Part shown: positions 8,399-16,500 of the stretch, piece by piece
How the letters are laid out: the number at the start of each line of letters is the position of its first letter
Numbering within the stretch: position 1 is the stretch's first letter
NCBI RefSeq assembly: GCF_026342015.1
Contig: NZ_JAPENL010000001.1
Coordinates: forward strand, 1,922,001-1,986,000
DNA from: Micromonospora lupini
GTDB lineage: Bacteria > Actinomycetota > Actinomycetes > Mycobacteriales > Micromonosporaceae
Direction of reading: 5' to 3'
DNA: 64,000 bases
The notes under the pieces: generated by a model
Database searches by the model: none
What the model was told of the DNA's origin: nothing
The model's input: only the letters and a program-made list of their open reading frames with translations
Program-made: the position numbers and the translations under genes

Positions 8399-9310
8399 AT
8401 GACCACCACACCGTTCGGCCGGCTCCTGCCGTTGGCCCCCGCGGTGTTCGCCTACATCCAGCCGCCGGGCGGCTGGTGCGTCGGCAACGCCGGCATCATC
8501 GTCGGCACCGAGCGGGTCGTGGTGGTGGACACCGCCGCGACCCGGGCCCGAGCGCAGGCGCTGCTGGCGTGCGTGCACCGGCTGGCGCCGGGCCGCCCGC
8601 ACATCGTGGTGAACACCCATCACCACGGCGACCACGTCTTCGGCAACTGCGTCTTTCCCCGCGAGGCCGAGATCGTGGCTCACGAGACCGCCCGTTCCGA
8701 GATGGCCCGGACGGGGCTGGCGATGCGCGACCTGTGGCCGCAGGCCGACTTCTCCGGCATCGACCTGAGGCTGCCGACCCGTACGCTGCGGGACCGGCTG
8801 ACTCTGGATCCCGGCGGCACACGTGTCGAGCTGATGCACGTCGGGCCGGCCCACACGACAAACGACGTGGTGGTGTGGCTGCCGCAGCCGCGCGTGCTGT
8901 TCGCCGGTGACGTGGCATTCTCCGGGCGTACGCCGTTCGTACTCATGGGTTCGGTCGCCGGATCGCTGCGCGCGCTGGCTTCGCTGCGCGCCCTGCGCCC
9001 CCAGGTGGTGGTGTCCGGGCACGGCGAGGTCGCGGGGCCGGAGGTGCTCGACGCCACCGAGGCGTACCTGCGGTGGCTGCGCCGCGAGGCGGCCCACGGC
9101 GTCGGTGCGGGGATCCCCCCGCTGGAGGCCGCCCGTCGGGCGGCCGACAACCCCTTCCGCGGCCTGCCGGAACCGGAACGGTTGGTGGCCAACCTGCATC
9201 GGGCGTACGCCGAGGAACGCGGTGAGCCGGCGGGCGTGTATCTGCCGTCCCGGCCGGTCACCGACGAGATGGTCCAGCTCCACGGCGGCCCGCTCAGCAC
9301 ATCGGTTTGA
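8399..9310 (+). CDS. MBL-fold metallo-hydrolase of the polyketide cluster
   Basis: A 303-residue metallo-beta-lactamase fold protein with all metal ligands visible: THHHGDH (HxHxDH), the later His in GPAHTTND, the bridging Asp in FAGDVAF and the last His in SGHGE. The ATG at 8399 follows GGAGGAG. Proteins of this fold in polyketide clusters have been proposed as thioesterase-like hydrolases or cyclisation helpers. The sequence shows only a hydrolase-competent dinuclear metal site. It is followed 90 bp later by the ketoreductase-like SDR gene on the same strand. Confidence 0.85.
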   Translation: MTTTPFGRLLPLAPAVFAYIQPPGGWCVGNAGIIVGTERVVVVDTAATRARAQALLACVHRLAPGRPHIVVNTHHHGDHVFGNCVFPREAEIVAHETARSEMARTGLAMRDLWPQADFSGIDLRLPTRTLRDRLTLDPGGTRVELMHVGPAHTTNDVVVWLPQPRVLFAGDVAFSGRTPFVLMGSVAGSLRALASLRALRPQVVVSGHGEVAGPEVLDATEAYLRWLRREAAHGVGAGIPPLEAARRAADNPFRGLPEPERLVANLHRAYAEERGEPAGVYLPSRPVTDEMVQLHGGPLSTSV

Positions 9311-9337
9311 CGGCACGCGGGAAGCGTCCCGGCCGGC

Positions 9338-9355
9338 GCTCAAGGCCGGCTCCAG
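9338..9355. promoter_or_regulatory. Candidate SARP box upstream of the SDR gene
   Basis: GCTCAAG-gccg-GCTCCAG: the same 7+4+7 arrangement as at 1350-1367, sharing the run GGCCGGCTCCAG. It lies about 45 bp before the ATG of the SDR gene. A short inverted repeat, CCGGAC-ccgtg-GTCCGG, follows at about 9361-9377. Confidence 0.5.
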
Positions 9356-9400
9356 TACGGCCGGACCCGTGGTCCGGACGCGGACAACGAAGGAGTTCTC

Positions 9401-10108
9401 ATGGTCCTCAAAGGCAAGGTCGCGGTCGTGACCGGCGGCACCGCCGGTCTGGGGCAGGTCGTCGCCCGAGTGCTCGCCGACGCCGGCGCCACAGTGGTGT
9501 CGGCGGCACGTGGCGCGTCGGACGCCGTCGGCCAGTTCCCGGTCGACGTCACCGACCGGACCTCGGTCGATGCGCTCTTCTCCGCCGTGCAGGAGCGTCA
9601 CGGCGGACTGGACATCCTGGTCGCGAACGCCGGCATCAACCACCCGGGGCCCCTCGCGACGCTGCCCCCGGAGCAGTGGGACGAGGTGCTGGCCACCAAT
9701 CTGACCGGCGTGCTGAACTGCGTACGGGCCGCCGTCCCGCTGCTGCGGGCCGCCGGCGACGGGCGGATCGTCACGGTGTCCTCGCTGCTGGGGCGTCGGC
9801 CGATCGCCGGTGGCGGGGCCTACGGCGTCTCCAAGGCCGCCCTGGAGACCCTGACCCGTGTGCTCGCCGCGGAGCTGGCCGTCGATGGCATCACCGTCAA
9901 CGCTGTCGCGCCCGGGGTGGTCGACGAGGGCATGGGACGAGCGATCCTCGGCAACGACCGGCTGTGGAACCGGCTACGCGGCTCGCTCGCCACCGAGCGA
10001 CCCGGAACCGGCGCCGAGGTCGCCCGGGCGATCCTCTTCCTGGCCTCACCGGACAGTTCCTACGTCAACGGTCATGTCCTGAACGTCGACGGCGGGCTGA
10101 ACTTCTAG
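9401..10108 (+). CDS. SDR-family ketoreductase (FabG/ActIII-like)
   Basis: A 235-residue short-chain dehydrogenase/reductase. It has the NADP(H)-binding TGGTAGLG motif at the N-terminus, the structural NAG in VANAGINHPG, catalytic Ser in VTVSS and Tyr/Lys in AYGVSK. The C-terminus ends YVNGHVLNVDGGLNF as in FabG enzymes. AAGGAG precedes the ATG at 9401. In an aromatic polyketide cluster such enzymes usually reduce a carbonyl of the nascent polyketide or a tailored intermediate using NADPH. The length is slightly short for ActIII-type C9 ketoreductases (about 260), so a tailoring reduction is equally possible. Confidence 0.87.
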   Translation: MVLKGKVAVVTGGTAGLGQVVARVLADAGATVVSAARGASDAVGQFPVDVTDRTSVDALFSAVQERHGGLDILVANAGINHPGPLATLPPEQWDEVLATNLTGVLNCVRAAVPLLRAAGDGRIVTVSSLLGRRPIAGGGAYGVSKAALETLTRVLAAELAVDGITVNAVAPGVVDEGMGRAILGNDRLWNRLRGSLATERPGTGAEVARAILFLASPDSSYVNGHVLNVDGGLNF

Positions 10109-10138
10109 GGCCTGCCGCAAAGTCGTCGGTCGAACCGA

Positions 10139-10209
10139 GGCGGCGATCCGGCAAGGCGCGGTTTCGTCCGGATACCGGTGTTGTATCTGGACGAAACCGC
10201 AACGCCGCC
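10139..10209. terminator. Bidirectional terminator between convergent genes
   Basis: The core hairpin has arms GCGGTTTCGTCCGGATAC (10158-10175) and its near-perfect complement (10183-10200), with one mismatch and a 7-nt loop. An outer stem GGCGGCG/CGCCGCC (10139-10145 with 10203-10209) extends it. It separates the SDR gene (+) from the SnoaL-like gene (-). Confidence 0.75.
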
Positions 10210-10260
10210 GGTCGTCGTCCGGGCCGGCAGCAGGGCCGGCCCGGGGCTGTGGCACAAGCC

Positions 10261-10713
10261 CTAGGTTCCGTCGTGCACGATGTGCCGGCGGCGGACGAAC
10301 CACTCGCCGTCCTGTCGTTGCAGCAGGTCCTCGGCGGTGGTGCTCAGGTAGACCCGGGCCGCACCACCACCGGGCGGCGTCTCGAAGACGGTCGCGTAGT
10401 AGCGGGTCCGCACCGCGTCGTCACCATCCGGCTCGGCGATCACGTTGCCGTACCAGTGCCGTCGGGTGAGCCCCGACTCGGCCAGGCGGTCGATGCCGCG
10501 CCGCATCGACGCGGCGATCGCGGTACGGCCCCGACGCGGCTCGGGTTTGACGTTCTGCCCGAACTCGCCGTCCTCGGTGAACTGCTGGGACCACTGTTCG
10601 GCCCGGCCCTCGTCCAACAGCTGGAAATGGCGGGCGTAGAACTGCAGGATTTCGGCGTACGTTCCCGCGTCGACGGTGTGCGCGGTGCTGCCGGTCGGCT
10701 GAGTCGTCGTCAT
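10261..10713 (-). CDS. SnoaL-like (NTF2-fold) protein, putative polyketide cyclase or hydroxylase
   Basis: A 150-residue protein of the SnoaL-like/NTF2 superfamily. Characteristic blocks are ILQFYARHFQLLDEGRAEQWSQQFTEDGEF, RHWYGNVIAE and the terminal LLQRQDGEWFVRRRHIVHD. Small proteins of this fold in type II PKS clusters catalyse aldol-type ring closure (SnoaL, AknH) or, in related branches, hydroxylation. The catalytic choice cannot be made from sequence alone. The ATG at 10711-10713 lies 26 bp after the stop of the second SARP gene, so the two probably form an operon. It converges on the SDR gene across a hairpin. Confidence 0.82.
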   Translation of the reverse strand: MTTTQPTGSTAHTVDAGTYAEILQFYARHFQLLDEGRAEQWSQQFTEDGEFGQNVKPEPRRGRTAIAASMRRGIDRLAESGLTRRHWYGNVIAEPDGDDAVRTRYYATVFETPPGGGAARVYLSTTAEDLLQRQDGEWFVRRRHIVHDGT

Positions 10714-10739
10714 GGCGCTCTCCTTCGATCGGTGGATGG

Positions 10740-11522
10740 TCAGCTGACGAGCAGGTGGCTCGGGCCACGGTCGACGGGCAGGTCCAGGGCCGGCTCGGCT
10801 CGTAGGATGGCCTGCTCCAGACCCCGCAGCCGCCGGGACGGCTCCAACCCGAACCGCTCGGCGAGCGTGCTGCGGAACTGCCGCAGGGCAGCCAGCGCCT
10901 CGGTGATCCGGCCGCTGCGGTACAACGCGAGCGCGAGCTGAGCGCGGAGGTTCTCGTGGGTCGGATAGCGGCGCACCAGGACCCGCAGCTCACTGAGCAG
11001 TTCCCGGTGCCGTCCGACACGCAGATCGGCCTCCACGCGCTCCTCGTGTACGGCGAGACGGACTTCGTGCAGCCCTTCCAACCGGGCCCGTACGATCGAG
11101 CCCACCTGAACGTCGACCAGGGCTGGTCCGCGCCACATGTCCAGCGCCGACCGCAACAGCCGGGCCGCTTCTGGGTACCGGCCGGCGGCGAAGGCCTCGC
11201 TGCCGGTGGCCGCGATCCGGTGAAAGTCCTCCAGATCGAGCTCACCGGGCTCCACGCGCAGGGCGTACCCGCGCTCCCGGGTGCTGATCCGGTCGCCACC
11301 CTTGGCGGACCGCAGGACTTTCCGGAGGTTCATGACGTACGTCTGTAATGTCGAGTGTGCACTCATGGGCGGCTGCTCACCCCACAACTCGTCCACACAG
11401 TCGTCGACGGTGACGACGGTGTCGGCGTGCAGGAGCAGCAGGGCCAACAGTTGCCGCTGCTTCGGAGCGCTGGGCAGTTGCCCCGGCTCCATTCCCAACG
11501 GACCCAGCACCGTGAACCGCAT
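10740..11522 (-). CDS. SARP-family transcriptional activator (second of two)
   Basis: A 260-residue SARP: winged helix (KQRQLLALLLLHADTVVTV, LQTYVMNLRKVLRSAKGGDRI, RGYALRVEPGE) plus a BTAD domain (ALDMWRGPALVDVQ, RRYPTHENLRAQLALALYRSGR, LAERFGLEPSRRLRGLE). It resembles the SARP at 7467-8303 throughout, with clear divergence, so both probably act as pathway activators. The ATG at 11522 follows an AAGGGAC stretch. It lies upstream of the SnoaL-like gene on the same strand and marks the right end of recognisable polyketide genes. Confidence 0.9.
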   Translation of the reverse strand: MRFTVLGPLGMEPGQLPSAPKQRQLLALLLLHADTVVTVDDCVDELWGEQPPMSAHSTLQTYVMNLRKVLRSAKGGDRISTRERGYALRVEPGELDLEDFHRIAATGSEAFAAGRYPEAARLLRSALDMWRGPALVDVQVGSIVRARLEGLHEVRLAVHEERVEADLRVGRHRELLSELRVLVRRYPTHENLRAQLALALYRSGRITEALAALRQFRSTLAERFGLEPSRRLRGLEQAILRAEPALDLPVDRGPSHLLVS

Positions 11523-12193
11523 GATGTCCCTTCGTCGCTCGGTAACGCCAACGAACGAAACTATGCCGGTGAACGCTTTCGATCTCCTTACCGGCCAATC
11601 ACCCGCAACACCGTTGACCTGCGACGATCAGGCGAGAACAGGGAAAGCGCGATGGCCTGGAATTCCTATGAAGTCGGTAGGTTGAGTAGGCTGGCGAACC
11701 CGCGAGCCGATTCATGCGACCGACAGGTGGGCGCCGCGCGGCGCACACCGTCACCACGAGCGGGGTCGGGCCACGGTGGTCGTCGACGATCGTCGGCACG
11801 GGAACGTCGCGGAGAGCCGGTCGCGATGCCCGCTGCGCGGTCAGAGGCCGATCGTCGTTCAGGCCCGATCCGGGCCGAGGAAGCACGACAGCAGTTGCCT
11901 GAACTCGTGCGGGTGCTCGATCGCCGGCACGTGCCCGCATCGGCCGAACACGTGCAGACGGACATCGGCCAGGTGTGCGAGCAGGGGCTGGGCTGCCGTC
12001 CCGAGCGGGGTGACCCGATGCCTACGGTCCGCTGCCTGCACCTAGGTGGGACATCGTCGGCAGGGGCGCCCGCTCCGGCGGCACGACCGTCGGCGGTTCT
12101 CCATTATGTCCGCTTCGCGAGTGCACAGGGTGCGCGGCCGATACGCTCGTTGCGAGCAGAGACAGCGAACTGGGCGTGACGACGGGGATGGCT
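11523..12193. other. Gene-free stretch between polyketide cluster and surface island
   Basis: About 670 bp without a convincing gene. It contains the promoter side of the second SARP gene, then low-homology sequence, then from 11859 to 12041 the remnant of an alpha/beta-hydrolase 3' end (annotated separately). The last 150 bp carry the promoter of the small WxL-like gene; I see no clear hexamers. Confidence 0.6.
11859..12041 (-). pseudogene. 3' remnant of an alpha/beta-hydrolase gene (direct-repeat copy)
   Basis: Positions 11873-12019 match 27167-27313 without gaps with only 7 differences in 147 bp, in the same orientation. The latter is the end of the intact hydrolase gene. The minus-strand reading gives RVTPLGTAAQPLL, LHVFGRCGHVPAIEHPHEF and QLLSCFLG, i.e. 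the C-terminal 50 or so residues including the catalytic His, with no start or upstream part of the gene. It is a partial duplicate or recombination scar at the left boundary of the surface island. Confidence 0.85.
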
Positions 12194-12739
12194 ATGCGTA
12201 GGTCATTCGAATTGACCGTGGCACTGGGAGCGGCGTGTCTCGTGGGACTTCCCACGCCCGCCCAGGCCGACAGCACCGGCGACATCACTGCCACCGTCGT
12301 CGTCGCCGGCGGTGAACTCTCCATCATCGTGCCGGCGAGCGCCGATCTTGGCCAGGGCTCACCCGACGAGGGCATCAGCGGTCAACTCGGCACGGTCACC
12401 GTCATCGACGATCGCGCGCAACTCGCGGCGACCTGGGTGGCGACCGTGACCGCAAGTGACTTCACCACAGGCGGCGCGACGCCGGAAGAGACGATCCCGG
12501 CCAGCATGATCGACTACTGGTCTGGGCCGGCCACCCAGAACGACGGAGCGGGCGTTCTGGTGCCGGGCCAGCCCACCGCGGCCGAGGCGGTGTCACTCGC
12601 CGCACCGTCGACCGCGTTCAGCAGGACCACCGGCGACGGCCTGAACAGTGCCAGCTGGAACCCCACTCTGACCGTTGAGTTGACGCCATCCACGGTTGTT
12701 GGCGTCTACACCGGAACGGTCACCCACTCGGTCGCCTGA
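12194..12739 (+). CDS. Small secreted WxL-like surface protein
   Basis: A 181-residue exported protein: MRRSFELT, then the hydrophobic ALGAACLVGLP and a cleavage-like PAQA. The mature part is beta-rich with blocks GGELSIIVPASADLG, GTVTVIDDRAQLAATWVATV, FTTGGATPEETIPAS and the C-terminal VVGVYTGTVTHSVA, matching actinobacterial relatives of WxL-domain cell-surface proteins. The classical two WxL tripeptides are not both intact. ATG at 12194 is chosen because GACGGGG precedes it and a signal peptide starts there; ATG 12188 and GTG 12176 are alternatives. Neighbours encode a giant DUF11 protein and a DUF916-like protein, usual partners of WxL proteins. No sorting signal is seen, so non-covalent wall binding is likely. 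Confidence 0.7.
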   Translation: MRRSFELTVALGAACLVGLPTPAQADSTGDITATVVVAGGELSIIVPASADLGQGSPDEGISGQLGTVTVIDDRAQLAATWVATVTASDFTTGGATPEETIPASMIDYWSGPATQNDGAGVLVPGQPTAAEAVSLAAPSTAFSRTTGDGLNSASWNPTLTVELTPSTVVGVYTGTVTHSVA

Positions 12740-12806
12740 TCGGCACCGTACGCCAGCCGCAGGCCCGGCAGCCGCACCTCGGCGACCGCCGGGACCCGAG
12801 GCTCGC

Positions 12807-13493
12807 TCAATCCAGGGTGACTGCGCCGGCCATCCGGTCGGTGCTCTCGGTCGGGCGGGACGCCGGGTAAGCGTGCGCGGGTGCGGCCCGGCGCCGACGG
12901 TTGCGGCGGAGCAGGACGAAGACGCCCAGGCCGATGATGAGCAGCGCCGCCGCCGCACCTGCCGACCAGAGCCAGGAGATGCCGGCATCCTCGACGGCCG
13001 GGGCGACGACGCCCGCCGGAAGCAGATCGGAGTGCGTCGCGCACACGAGTGGCTTCGTTCCGCCCTTGGCGGTGGCACAGGCGACCGTGGCGAGTCGCAG
13101 CAGATCCTTTGGCGTGTCACCGACCCGGGCCACAGTGGTGAAGGTGGATTCCTGACCCACCTTGAGATCGGTGGCCCAGGTGACCGCGCCGTCCCGGGCT
13201 TTGCCTCCGCGGTCGGCGGAGACGAGGGTCAACCCGGTCGGCAGACTCTGCGAGACCTTGATGCCGGACACCTTGCCGGTGCCGAGATTGCGGACAGTGA
13301 GCCGGTATGTCAGCTCGTCGCCGGCGGCGGCCTCGGTCCGGCCATCGTCCACGGTGATGCTGAGCAGTGGGCCGGCCGGCGAGGCCGACGCGGACGGCTT
13401 CGGCGTCGGGGCCGCCGCCTGCGCCGGGGCTACCGCAGGCCCGGCCAGCACCCATACCGCCAGTGCGGTCGCCAGTAAGGGAAACCTTCGCAT
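12807..13493 (-). CDS. Membrane-anchored DUF11-domain protein
   Basis: A 228-residue protein with an N-terminal signal peptide (MRRFPLLATALAVWVLAG, AQA cleavage), a Pro/Ser-rich linker, one DUF11-type beta domain (LLSITVDDGRTEAAAGDELTYRLTVRNLGTG, VSQSLPTGLTLVSADRGG) and a C-terminal membrane helix (WSAGAAAALLIIGLGVFVLL) followed by RRNRRRR. The topology is one domain outside with a short basic cytoplasmic tail. There is no LPXTG box. It begins 16 bp after the giant DUF11 gene, so the two are cotranscribed. It could anchor or present the giant protein by DUF11-DUF11 contacts (inference). Confidence 0.75.
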   Translation of the reverse strand: MRRFPLLATALAVWVLAGPAVAPAQAAAPTPKPSASASPAGPLLSITVDDGRTEAAAGDELTYRLTVRNLGTGKVSGIKVSQSLPTGLTLVSADRGGKARDGAVTWATDLKVGQESTFTTVARVGDTPKDLLRLATVACATAKGGTKPLVCATHSDLLPAGVVAPAVEDAGISWLWSAGAAAALLIIGLGVFVLLRRNRRRRAAPAHAYPASRPTESTDRMAGAVTLD

Positions 13494-13509
13494 GATGCTC
13501 CTCGGGCTG

Positions 13510-16500
13510 TCACTCGGTAATCGCCACGTATTCCAACGTCGTGGAGTACTCGTCAGCTACGACTGCGGGAATGCTGACCTCGTAGTCGTTGCCGATCGCG
13601 TCCCCGCCGGGCGCCGACGGCCCGGACTGGCGGTGCACCACCACCGGCGTCACAGCGGATAGCTCCCGGAAGATGCTGGTACCGCTCTCCCGCACCCGCA
13701 GGTTCTCGATCGGGATCGTGTACGGATTCTCGGGATTCGCCCCGACCAGTTCGGGCGCCAGCCCGCGCACCGTCACGGCGTATCCGGTGGGGCTGTTGGT
13801 GGTGACGGTCATCGTGACCACTTCTGGCTGGCCGACCACCTGCTGGGGCCGACCGGTCAGGGTGAACCCGGCCGGCAGGCCGGACAGCGTGATCGACTGC
13901 GCGGCCACGACGACCGTTGCGGTGCATGCTGCGCCGCCCCCACCCGCCGGGCAGGTGTTACCGAGGGTGGTGGAGGCCACGGTGTTGACCAGGTTCCCGT
14001 CGCCGGACACCGGCTGGTTGACGGTGACGCTGTAGGTGATCGCGGCGGTCGCGCCGACCGGCAGGTCACCGGTCCAGGTGAGCACCGGGGCGGTGTAGGA
14101 CAGCACACCCGTGGTGGCGACGGCGTCGTCGACGTACACGGCGTCGTCGAGGACGTCGACGAGTGAGTCGGTGAATGTCGCGCCGCTGTAGGGCGTCTGC
14201 CCGGTGTTGGTGACGAGCACCGTGTACCGCACGGTCCCGCCAGCGACGACAGTGCCGGTGTCGGCGGTCTTGGTGATGCTCAGTTCAGGGATCCGGACCG
14301 CGACCGTGGCGGTGCAGGCCGGCGATCCCGGACAGTCGGCGCCCGCGGTGCTGGAGCTGACGGTGTTCACCAGGCTCCGGTCGCCGGTGTCCGGGAAGTT
14401 CACAGTGACCGAATAGGTGATCACCGCGACCGCCGCGACGGGGAGGTCGCCGGTCCAGGTCAGCACCGGCGCCGCGTACGAGACCACCCCGGAACTCGCG
14501 GTGGCGTCCGTGTTGTAGACGGCGTCGTCGAGCACTGCGGTGAGCGAATCCGCGAGGGTCGCGCCGGTGTACGGCGACTGTCCGGTGTTGGTGACCGTGA
14601 TCGTGTACGTGACGGTGCCACCGGCGGTGACGGTTGCGGTGTCCGCCGTCTTGGTGATGCTCAGCCCGGGGATGAGGATGGCGACGCGGACGCTGCACCG
14701 CGGGTCGATGCTGCCCACCGCGCAGTTGTTGGCCTGCGCGTCGGAGGTGACCCTGTTGGCCAGGACGCGTCCGGTCGTCTGGGCGTCGCTGGTCGTCACG
14801 CTGTAGGTGATCGTCACAGCGGTGCCGATCGGCAGGTCACCACGCCAGGTCAGCACCGGCGTCGCGTACGAGACCACCCCGGAACTGGCGGTGGCGTCGG
14901 CGTTGTAGACCGCGTCACCGAGCAGGCCGGCGAGCGAGTCGGTGATCGTCGTGTCGACGTAGTCGGTCTCGCCGGTGTTCGTGGCGGTGATGGTGTAGGT
15001 GACGGTGCCGCCTGGCGTGCTTGTCGGATTGTCGGCGGTCTTCTCGATGACCAGGCCGGGCAGCAGCACCGCGACGCTCACGGTGCACGCGGGTCCGGGT
15101 GCCGCCGTCGGGCAGTTGCTGCCGGGCGCGTCGGTGGTGATGGTGCTGGCGATGGTCCGGTTGCCGGTGTCCGGGTCGTTCACCGTCACCGTGCCGGTGA
15201 TGACGATGACGCCACCGACCGGGATGTCGCCGACCCAGGTCACGTTGGCACCCGCCACGGTCAGGATGCCGGAGCTGGCGACCTGGTCGCCGTTCGGCCG
15301 GGCGTCGTCAAAGACGTTCGCGGCGTTGGTCACGACCCGGATGCCCACGTACGGGGTCGGGCCGGTGTTGGTGAAGGTGGCGGTGAAGCGGACGACGCCG
15401 CCCGGCGTGGTGGTGGCCACGTCGGCGACGTTGGTGATGCTGAGCGCGGGGATGAGCACCGTGACGGTGACCGTGCAGGCGAGGTCGGTCCCCCCGACCG
15501 GGCAGTTGCTGCCCGAGGTGGTGGAGGTGACGGCGTTGGTCATGCTTCGGTCGCCGTCGGAGGGGTTGTGCGCCGCGACCGAGTAGCTGATGACTGCGGT
15601 GCCGCCGATGGCGAGGTCACCGGTCCAGGTCAGGGTCGGCGCAGCGTAGGACACCACGCCGGCCGTGGCGACCGCGTCGTTGTTGAAGGTGGCATCGTCG
15701 AGCACCGCGGCGAGGCTGTCACTGAGGGTAGCCCCGGTGTACGCGGTCTGGCCGATGTTGGTGACGGTGATGGTGTACCCCACCGTGCCACCCGGGGTGG
15801 TGGTGCCGACGTTGGCGTTCTTGTTGATGCTCAGGGCCGGCAGCAGCACCTGGACGGTCGCGGTGCAGGCCGGGTCGGTGCCGCCCGGCGGGCAGTTGCT
15901 GCCGGCGGCGGTCGAACTCACCGTGTTGACGAGGACCCGTCCGCCGGTCTGGGGATCGTCGGCGGTGACCGTGTAGGTGATGGTCACCGACCCGTCGACC
16001 GCCAGGTCACCGGTCCAGGTGAGGAACGGCGCACTGTAGGAGACGACGCCCGCGCTGGCGACCACGTCACCGTTGTAGGTGGCGTCGTCGAGCAGGCCGG
16101 CAAGGCTGTCGGTGACGGTGACCCCGGTGTACGGGGTCTCGCCGGCGTTGGTGACGGTGATCGTGTAACCGACGGTGCCGCCGGGGACGGTGCTGGCCCG
16201 GTCCGCCGTCTTGAGCACGGTCAACGCCGGGATGAGGATCGTGACGGTCGCCGTGCACGTCGGGTCGGTACCGCCCGACGGGCAGTTGTTGCCGGGGGCG
16301 GTGGAGCTGACCACCGAGGTCATGATTCGGTTGCCAGGGTCGGGGTCGCGCACCGTGAACGAACGGGTGATGGTGAGCACCGCGCCGGGCGGCAGGTCAC
16401 CGGTCCACCGGATGGACGGCGTGCCCGGCACCAGTACCACGGTGCCGGTCGAGGCCGCGGCGTCGCCGTTGTACGTGGCGTCGTCGACCGAGCCGGCGAA

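Noticed and set aside
11652..12178. Plus-strand frame that could be a small gene
   Set aside because: It crosses the hydrolase remnant on the opposite strand, has no homology and no ribosome binding site.
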